A stretch of 7,926 nt of DNA from Deltaproteobacteria bacterium (GTDB lineage: Bacteria > Desulfobacterota > Desulfobulbia > Desulfobulbales > BM004): the NCBI GenBank assembly GCA_019312985.1, contig JAFDCC010000139.1, positions 1 through 7,926 of the forward strand, given 5' to 3'. This document shows, in pieces, positions 1-5,241 of this stretch; position 1 is the first letter of the stretch, and every line of letters begins with the position of its first letter. Made by a program: the position numbers and the translations under genes. The notes beneath the pieces are model-generated. The model made no database searches. It was not told the origin of the DNA and saw only the letters and a program-made list of their open reading frames with translations.

Positions 1-1923
1 CGCGTCGAGGCGGTTGCGGAACTCGGGGGCGAAAAGGTTCTGCAGCGCCTTCTGCGCCCCGTCCTTTTTGTCGGCCATGAAGCCGATGGCCCGCTCCGTC
101 AGCTCGCGCGCCCCGGCGTTGGTCGTCATGATAAGGATGACATTGCGGAAATCGGCCCGCCTGCCGGTATTGTCGGTGAGAGTCGAGTGGTCCATGACCT
201 GCAGCAAGATGCTGAAGATATCCGGGTGCGATTTGTCGATCTCGTCGAGGAGCAGGACCGAGGAGGGGCGTTTGCGGATGGCGTCGGTGAGCATCCCTCC
301 CTGGTCAAAGCCGACGTAGCCCGGGGGCGCGCCGATGAGCCGGGCGACGGCGTGCTTGTCCATGTCCTCGCTCATGTCGAAGCGCTGGAAGTGGACGCCA
401 AGGGATGCTGCCAGCTGCCGCGCCACCTCTGTCTTGCCCACCCCGGTCGGGCCGGCAAAGAGGAAGGAGCCTGTGGGGGTGTCCGGCTGGGCCAGGCCGG
501 CGCGGGAGCGCTTGATCGCCCCGGCAAGGGCCGTGATGGCATGGTCCTGGCCGAATATGGCCTTTTTGAGCTGCGGCGCCAGGTTTTTCAGCTGCCTGAT
601 TTCCGAGCGCGAGCTGCTCTTGGCCGGAATTCTCGCCATCCGCGAGACGACGGACTCGACGTCCCGCACCGTGACGTTTCGCCGCTTCCGGCCGGTGGCC
701 GTCAGCCGGAAGGCCGCCCCCACCTCGTCGAGGATGTCGATGGCCTTGTCCGGCAGGTAGCGGTCGTTGATGTAGCGGTCCGCCAGTCTGGCCGTCGCCT
801 GGATCGCCGCTCCACTGTAGCGGATGGCGTGGTGCTCCTCGTAGCGGGGCTTGAGGCCGGTGAGGATATCGACCGTTTCCTGAACGGTCGGCTCCTCGAT
901 GTCGATTTTCTGAAAGCGCCGCGAGAGGGCGCGGTCCTTTTCTATATGGTTCCTGTTCTCCTCGTAGGTTGTCGAACCGATACAGCGCAATGTCCCGGCC
1001 TGCAGGGCCGGCTTCAGCAGGTTCGAGGCATCGAGGCTGCCGCCGCTTGTCGCGCCGGCGCCGACAATGGTGTGGATTTCGTCTATAAAAAGGATGGCCT
1101 TGTCGCCTTTCTTTTCCATGCCGTCGATCACGGCCTTAAGGCGCTTCTCAAAATCGCCGCGGTACTTGGTACCGGCCAGCAGGGATCCCATGTCGAGCAA
1201 ACGGATTTCGACATCCTCAAGGACCTCGGGGATGTTGCCTTTGTGGATGCGCAGCGCCAATCCCTCGGCGATGGCGGTCTTGCCGACCCCCGGTTCGCCG
1301 ACCAGCAGAGGGTTGTTCTTCCGTCGCCGGCAGAGAACCTGCATGATGCGCTCCAGCTCGCGCTCGCGGCCGATGAGGGGGTCGATCAGCCCGGCCTTTG
1401 CCCGCGCCGCGAAGTTGACCGTGTACCTGTCAAGTTCGTTCTCCCTGTCCGCTTTCTTCTGCTTCTTGCCCTGCCAGGCATCCGATTCCAGGTCTTCCGG
1501 CAGGCCGTGGGATACATATTCCACCACGGTCATGCGGTCCAGCCCTTCAGAGCTCAGAAAGTAGACGGCATGGGAATCCTCCTCCGAAAAAATTGCCACC
1601 AGGACGTCACCGGAATCCACCTCTTTCTTGCCGCAGCTCTGTACGTGGCCGATGGCGCGCTGCAGGACGCGGTTGAAGCCGAGCGTCTGGATCGGGTCGT
1701 TCGTATCGGTGGGTTTCCGGGTCGGCAGTTCGCCGTCAAAAAAGGTCTGCAGCCTTTTTCTGAGGTTTGGCAGACTGCCGCCGCACTGGCTGATTATGCG
1801 GGTGATGAGATCATCCTGCAGGATGCCGTAGAGAAGGTGTTCCACCGTGACAAATTCGTGCCGGTGGCTCTTGGCTTCGCGCACCGCTTTGACCAGTGCC
1901 AATTCGAGTTTCTGACTGAACAT
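1..1923 (-). CDS. clpA: ATP-dependent Clp protease, ATP-binding unfoldase subunit ClpA (3' end missing)
   Basis: ClpA is a double-AAA+ hexameric unfoldase that threads substrates into the ClpP peptidase in the cytoplasm. The first 641 residues are visible; the E. coli protein has 758, so roughly the last 115 lie beyond the left edge. Seen: a Clp N-domain (about 1-140, beginning MFSQKLELAL, with a second repeat near residue 80), which is the ClpS docking domain; a charged linker (KKQKKADRENELD); D1 Walker A GEPGVGKT at 209-216 and Walker B with D281-E282; D2 Walker A GPTGVGKT at 491-498 and Walker B with D560-E561. The ClpP-docking loop is IGF at 613-615, followed by the FAPEFRNRLD segment. 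Having this tripeptide loop and no long middle domain separates ClpA from ClpB. The ATG at 1921-1923 is preceded by AGGA (1932-1935) with an 8-base spacer. It lies 120 bases downstream of clpS, its adaptor. A TAGAAT -10-like hexamer (1957-1962) precedes the start but has no convincing -35, so its own promoter is only possible. Confidence 0.97.
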   Translation of the reverse strand, partial: MFSQKLELALVKAVREAKSHRHEFVTVEHLLYGILQDDLITRIISQCGGSLPNLRKRLQTFFDGELPTRKPTDTNDPIQTLGFNRVLQRAIGHVQSCGKKEVDSGDVLVAIFSEEDSHAVYFLSSEGLDRMTVVEYVSHGLPEDLESDAWQGKKQKKADRENELDRYTVNFAARAKAGLIDPLIGRERELERIMQVLCRRRKNNPLLVGEPGVGKTAIAEGLALRIHKGNIPEVLEDVEIRLLDMGSLLAGTKYRGDFEKRLKAVIDGMEKKGDKAILFIDEIHTIVGAGATSGGSLDASNLLKPALQAGTLRCIGSTTYEENRNHIEKDRALSRRFQKIDIEEPTVQETVDILTGLKPRYEEHHAIRYSGAAIQATARLADRYINDRYLPDKAIDILDEVGAAFRLTATGRKRRNVTVRDVESVVSRMARIPAKSSSRSEIRQLKNLAPQLKKAIFGQDHAITALAGAIKRSRAGLAQPDTPTGSFLFAGPTGVGKTEVARQLAASLGVHFQRFDMSEDMDKHAVARLIGAPPGYVGFDQGGMLTDAIRKRPSSVLLLDEIDKSHPDIFSILLQVMDHSTLTDNTGRRADFRNVILIMTTNAGARELTERAIGFMADKKDGAQKALQNLFAPEFRNRLDA

Positions 1924-2043
1924 GTTGTTTTTCCTGTGAAGAGTAATCTTTTTCTCATTCTAAATGTAAGACACAAAGCCCTTATCGGCCACGCGGATGA
2001 TCAAAAAAATCTTAATTTCCCCGCCGGCACCCCGTCTCTGCGG

Positions 2044-2358
2044 TCAGACCTTTTCAATGGAGCAGCGAAGGGGATACTCGTTTTTCTGCGCCAGGTCATG
2101 GACAATGGCCACCTTTGTTTCCGCGACCTCCTTGGGGAAGACCCCGGCAATGCCGATGCCCTGGTGGTGGACATTGAGCATGATCCGCGTCGCCTCCGGG
2201 ATACTCTTGCTAAAGACTTTTTCAAGGACCAGGACGACAAACTCCATGGAGGTGTAGTCGTCATTGTGCAGCAGGACCTTGTAGAGGGGCGGCTCCCTGA
2301 CCTCCGGCTTCCGGTCGGTTTCCGTCCATCCTTCCGACTCGTTCCAATGCCTGCTCAT
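2044..2358 (-). CDS. clpS: ATP-dependent Clp protease adaptor ClpS
   Basis: ClpS is a small cytoplasmic adaptor that binds N-degron (destabilising N-terminal residue) substrates and hands them to the N-domain of ClpA. The 104-residue protein has the usual family length. A variable, polar N-terminal tail (about 1-23) is followed by the conserved core: YKVLLHNDDYTSMEFV at 26-41, MLNVHHQG at 60-67, and AETKVAIVHDLA plus EYPL near the end. Residues matching the E. coli N-degron pocket are present: N32, D33 and H64 correspond to N34, D35 and H66, and M38 corresponds to the gatekeeper M40. Its ATG overlaps the holA stop codon (ATGA), which suggests translational coupling, and clpA follows 120 bases downstream. 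The pairing with clpA is the classic arrangement. No strong ribosome binding site is visible (a GGGG run lies upstream), which fits coupling to holA. Confidence 0.97.
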   Translation of the reverse strand: MSRHWNESEGWTETDRKPEVREPPLYKVLLHNDDYTSMEFVVLVLEKVFSKSIPEATRIMLNVHHQGIGIAGVFPKEVAETKVAIVHDLAQKNEYPLRCSIEKV

Positions 2359-3758
2359 GGCCGGTGCCCCGCCGCCGCTTCATAGCCTACGAGGTTGAAA
2401 AGCAGGTTGTCCATGATCAGGCGGTTGTCAAGCGGCGAGCCCTTCATGCGGTATTCTGCGGTGAGCACCTCCTGCAGCCCCTCCTGCAGGTTGCTGCAGG
2501 TGAAACTGGACGCCTGGCGGAAGAGCATGTAAAGGCCGTAGGGGTGGCCCTTCCAGAGCAGGCTGTTCCACTCCTCCCGTCCCTCCTTCAGCTGCGGCAG
2601 ATACTTTTTCTGAAAAACGGGAAAGGAGAAGGATTTCGAGTAGGCGGGGGTGGGTAAATCCTGCAGGGCGCGGACTATCAACAATTTTTTATAATGGTTT
2701 CGGAGCGTCGCCAGGATGGCAAGGGGGTGAACGCCGCCTGCCTGAAGGTGGGCGAGGATGCCCAGGCCGGCTTCGATCTTGCCGGCAGTCACCGCCTCGG
2801 TAAGCTCAAAGAGCGCCTCTTCCCGGGTGCGGCCAATGACGGCGTCGACATCCTCCCGCGTGATGCGGGGCCGGTCGCCGACGTAAAGCGCCAGCTTCTC
2901 GGCCTCCATGACCACGGCTGCGGGGTGAAACCCCACCCGTTCGAGGAAAACATCAACAGTCTGCGGCTCGATCTTCTTGCCGTCCTCTGCCAGGGTCGAA
3001 TGGAGCAGTTCCTTGAGCACCGCTTCCTGGTCCTTTTTTGCCGCTTTTGAACTGCCGGGGTCGACCGTCAGGTCGAGGATGACGCCGTGCTGCTGGATAT
3101 ACTTGTAGAACCGTTTCCGCTTGTCCACCGCCTCGGCGAGAAGAACGAGGATGTTGTTCGGCGGGATGCCGGCCTCGAAGGCCTCTGTGTACCGGGTGGC
3201 GGCGTCGCCCTCCCCCCCTTTTTCGGATGCGGCGTCAGGGTCAAGACCGGCCAGGAGGTCCTGGGCCCAGGATAGACTCTCCTCCGGCCGGCTGAAACCG
3301 AAAAGGGCCTGCCAGCGGGCGCCGGAGAGAGAACCGATATCCTCTTCCGCGATCTCGCGGGGGGAGACGGCGGCAAGGCTGAGCATCTGCAGGAGGTAGC
3401 GCAGGGCCGGCCCCGGTTCCGCGGCCGCGTTTTTTTCGCAGGCCTTGTCCCAGAGATTCCTGGCCACTCCCTTGGAATAGAAAAGCCTAGTGTCGGTTAC
3501 CCGGAACACCTGGCGCCCTTTAAAAAGGCTGAACGACTTCAGGAGGTTGAGGGTTCGGTTCACGTCTTCCCGGTCGCCGTCTATCTGTTGCAGGTTGGTG
3601 GCCTGGCTCTCCTTCTGCGGCAGAAGCCGGTCGATGAGTTCCCCGGCCGCGTTCCTATTGAGGTAGCGCTCGCCGACGACGAGATAGACCTGCGCAGCCG
3701 TGCCCTGCGCTATTGCGTCGAGCAGTTTGGGGATATCCTGGCGCTTGTATATGGGCAT
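2355..3758 (-). CDS. holA: DNA polymerase III subunit delta (HolA), enlarged form
   Basis: Delta is the clamp-loader subunit that pries open the beta sliding clamp at the replication fork. Seen: the family's opening strand VYLVVGERYL at 24-33, and the beta-binding wedge in LKSFSLFKGRQVF, where L78-F79 match the E. coli L73-F74 pair that inserts into the clamp. The strand IPPNNILVLLAEAVDKRKRF (198-217) is the sensor-like part of the AAA+ fold. It is followed by the helical C-terminal collar region with family-like segments EAEKLALYVG and HPLAILATLRNHYKKLLIVR. No Walker A is present, as expected, since delta does not hydrolyse ATP. At 467 residues it is well above the approximately 340 of E. 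coli or Bacillus delta; the excess is mainly an insertion at about 95-195. The ATG at 3756-3758 has only a weak AGAG upstream; no better in-frame start was found. Its stop overlaps the clpS start. The assignment rests on motifs and overall order, as delta diverges strongly between phyla. Confidence 0.88.
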   Translation of the reverse strand: MPIYKRQDIPKLLDAIAQGTAAQVYLVVGERYLNRNAAGELIDRLLPQKESQATNLQQIDGDREDVNRTLNLLKSFSLFKGRQVFRVTDTRLFYSKGVARNLWDKACEKNAAAEPGPALRYLLQMLSLAAVSPREIAEEDIGSLSGARWQALFGFSRPEESLSWAQDLLAGLDPDAASEKGGEGDAATRYTEAFEAGIPPNNILVLLAEAVDKRKRFYKYIQQHGVILDLTVDPGSSKAAKKDQEAVLKELLHSTLAEDGKKIEPQTVDVFLERVGFHPAAVVMEAEKLALYVGDRPRITREDVDAVIGRTREEALFELTEAVTAGKIEAGLGILAHLQAGGVHPLAILATLRNHYKKLLIVRALQDLPTPAYSKSFSFPVFQKKYLPQLKEGREEWNSLLWKGHPYGLYMLFRQASSFTCSNLQEGLQEVLTAEYRMKGSPLDNRLIMDNLLFNLVGYEAAAGHRP

Positions 3759-3827
3759 AGCATACTCTGATGAGGTCGTGATTCTGCTGCCGCACCCCCT
3801 GCCGCTGAAGGTGTGGGAAATGAGACG

Positions 3828-3847
3828 GGCAGGTGGAGCGGCCTGCC
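3828..3847 (-). repeat. Inverted repeat in the putative holA leader
   Basis: GGCAGG at 3828-3833 is the exact reverse complement of CCTGCC at 3842-3847, with an 8-base loop. It would fold as a six-pair GC-rich hairpin in the RNA leader between the proposed promoter and the holA start. No U-tract follows on either strand, so it is not a rho-independent terminator. A regulatory role is only a guess, since short GC-rich inverted repeats are common in DNA of this composition. Confidence 0.35.
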
Positions 3848-3863
3848 TGCTGCAGCTGGTCCT

Positions 3864-3892
3864 ATTCTATTTTTTGCAGCACCGATGCACAA
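3864..3892 (-). promoter_or_regulatory. Possible sigma70-type promoter for holA-clpS-clpA
   Basis: Reading the minus strand, TTGTGC (3887-3892) and TAGAAT (3864-3869) are separated by exactly 17 bases. The -10 matches the consensus at five of six positions, the -35 at three of six. The stretch between them is AT-richer than its surroundings (a run of six A on the minus strand). Transcription would begin near 3857 and leave a leader of about 100 bases before holA. It lies in the only sizeable gap of the minus-strand gene row upstream of holA. The two elements were found by eye; no start site is shown. Confidence 0.4.
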
Positions 3893-3981
3893 GGGTAAAC
3901 TCGGCCCGAGGGCAATTTTTTTATGGCGATGCCAGTATTCTGCTGCAGAGCGGCACGGTCCGGGGACAAGGGCAGCAGGTC

Positions 3982-4197
3982 CTAGTAAACAGGCGGGGGC
4001 GGGATGTAGAGAAAGACGAGATAAAAGGTGGCGGCAAGGCTGAAACAGAGAAGCAGGAAGAGCAAAAGCGGCAGGGACCAGCGCCGCACCGGGCTTGGCA
4101 ATTTTCTCTTCTGCCTGCTGCCGCCCTTTTTCCGCTTTGCTGCGGGTTTTATCTTCCGTGTTGCGGCCATGGGCGTCGTCGGTGCAGAGGGTGGCAT
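3982..4197 (-). CDS. Small single-pass membrane protein of unknown function
   Basis: I do not recognise the family. The 71-residue product has three visible parts: a strongly basic N-terminus (13 Lys/Arg between residues 14 and 39); one very hydrophobic segment at about 40-64 (WSLPLLLFLLLCFSLAATFY, then LVFLY); and a short tail ending IPPPPVY before a TAG stop. By the positive-inside rule the N-terminus should be cytoplasmic and the tail outside. It starts 10 bases after the stop of the polyprenyl synthase, so it is probably co-transcribed. No ribosome binding site is visible before the ATG at 4195-4197, and M10 (MAATRKIK) is an alternative start that also lacks one. The frame stays open for 39 further codons beyond the TAG, to a second TAG at 3862-3864. 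The architecture resembles the N-terminal anchor of a larger envelope protein, so a truncated remnant is possible. The case for coding rests on the clear anchor design and the tight spacing. Confidence 0.6.
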   Translation of the reverse strand: MPPSAPTTPMAATRKIKPAAKRKKGGSRQKRKLPSPVRRWSLPLLLFLLLCFSLAATFYLVFLYIPPPPVY

Positions 4198-4207
4198 CAG
4201 GAAAGCG

Positions 4208-5212
4208 CTACTTGTCCCGGCGCAGAACGTAGGCGGCCAGCCCGGCCAGGCTGGCCACGATCTCTTCGTTGCCCCTGTCGGAAAAAATGTCCAGGGAGCC
4301 GATCGCTGTTGCCGTCAGCTGCTGCGCCACCCGGCGGCTGTAATCGAAGCCGTGGGCAGCACCTATGATATCCCTCGCTTCCCCGAGCCAGTCGCACCGC
4401 TGCTCTTTTTCCCCCATGAGGAGGTCCAGGAGAAATTTCTTTTCCCGGCTGTTGCAGTTGTTGAGGGCATGAATGAGCGGCAGTGTCATTTTTCCCTCGC
4501 AGAAATCGTTGCCGACGACCTTTCCGGTCCTGGCCGGGTCGCCGAGGTAATCGAGCAGATCGTCCTGAATCTGAAAGGCCCGGCCGAGGCAGCTGCCATA
4601 GGTCTGCAGCGCCTCTCTTTCCTCTTTGTCGGCCCGGGAAAAAATGGCGCCGCACTCGCAGACGGCCCCGATAAAAAGGGCGGTTTTGCCGTTGATCACG
4701 GCAAAGTAGTCATCCTCCAGCTGGTTGAAGTTCTCGGCGTTGGCAAGCTGGAGGAATTCGCCGGCAACCATGGCCTCGGTGGCCCGGCAGAGGATTTCCA
4801 GGCACTCTCTGCCACCGATGGTGCCGACAAGGAACATGGAGCGGGCATGGAGAAAGTCGCCGGCCAGGATTGCCGGGGCAAGGCCGAAGAGGCAACTGAC
4901 CGGGGGCCGGCCCCGCCGCGTCTCGGCGTGGTCTATGACATCATCGTGCAGCAGGGTGGCAACGTGCAGGTACTCAAAGGCGATGGCCAGGCGGTAAAGG
5001 TCTTCGCCCCTTCTGCCGCAGAGCCCGGCCGCAAGGACGCAGAGCAGGGGCCGGAACCGCTTGCCGCCGTTGAACAGGGCGTGCTGCAGCACCTCGGCCA
5101 GCCCGGGAGCGATCAGGTTGTTGGCCGCAAGCTCCTGGAGATCCCGGCGCATGGCCTCGTCAATGGAGTCAATTTCCGGTTTCAGCCGGGCGAGCAGGAT
5201 ATTGTTTTCCAC
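4208..5212 (-). CDS. ispB: Long-chain polyprenyl diphosphate synthase (IspB/octaprenyl type)
   Basis: A trans-isoprenyl diphosphate synthase that condenses isopentenyl diphosphate onto an allylic primer, most likely to make the side chain of menaquinone or ubiquinone in the cytoplasm. With the GTG start it has 334 residues. Seen: GGKRFRP at 49-55; the first aspartate-rich motif in ATLLHDDVID (D90, D91, D94) followed by RRGRP; GKT at 174-176; the second motif QIQDDLLDY (D216, D217, D220); and the following KVVGNDFCEGK stretch. The first motif is the plain DDxxD without the two-residue insertion of bacterial farnesyl synthases. The fifth residue before it is alanine, a small residue that in this family allows long chains; HxATLLHDDVxD is IspB-like. 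Exact chain length cannot be read from sequence. The start is GTG at 5210-5212, because AAGGAAGG lies six bases upstream; an in-frame TTG at 5228-5230 would place that ribosome binding site inside the gene. It follows dinG by 29 bases. Confidence 0.88.
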   Translation of the reverse strand: MENNILLARLKPEIDSIDEAMRRDLQELAANNLIAPGLAEVLQHALFNGGKRFRPLLCVLAAGLCGRRGEDLYRLAIAFEYLHVATLLHDDVIDHAETRRGRPPVSCLFGLAPAILAGDFLHARSMFLVGTIGGRECLEILCRATEAMVAGEFLQLANAENFNQLEDDYFAVINGKTALFIGAVCECGAIFSRADKEEREALQTYGSCLGRAFQIQDDLLDYLGDPARTGKVVGNDFCEGKMTLPLIHALNNCNSREKKFLLDLLMGEKEQRCDWLGEARDIIGAAHGFDYSRRVAQQLTATAIGSLDIFSDRGNEEIVASLAGLAAYVLRRDK

Positions 5213-5218
5213 ACCATA

Positions 5219-5226
5219 CCTTCCTT
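5219..5226 (-). promoter_or_regulatory. Strong ribosome binding site fixing the polyprenyl synthase start
   Basis: The minus strand reads AAGGAAGG here, with a six-base spacer to the GTG at 5210-5212. It is the clearest Shine-Dalgarno sequence in the window and decides for GTG over the in-frame TTG at 5228-5230. Two nearby ATG triplets (5215-5217 and 5233-5235) are out of frame. Confidence 0.8.
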
Positions 5227-5241
5227 GCAAAACATGTGCGG

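Noticed and set aside
187..2385. 732-codon open frame on the plus strand opposite clpA and clpS
   Set aside because: It is antisense to two unmistakable genes, has no recognisable domain and runs across the clpA, gap and clpS boundaries. Long antisense frames are expected where GC-rich third positions suppress stops on the other strand.
3899..3922. Plus-strand stem CTCG-GCC-CGAG followed by GGCAA and a run of seven T, resembling a terminator
   Set aside because: The stem is only four pairs, is separated from the T-run, and points in a direction in which no plus-strand gene lies upstream.
3926..3940. Small inverted repeat TGGC-ATC-GCCA next to an A/T run
   Set aside because: On the minus strand the run after the stem is A, not T; on the plus strand the T-run comes before the stem. 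It is therefore not a terminator in either direction.
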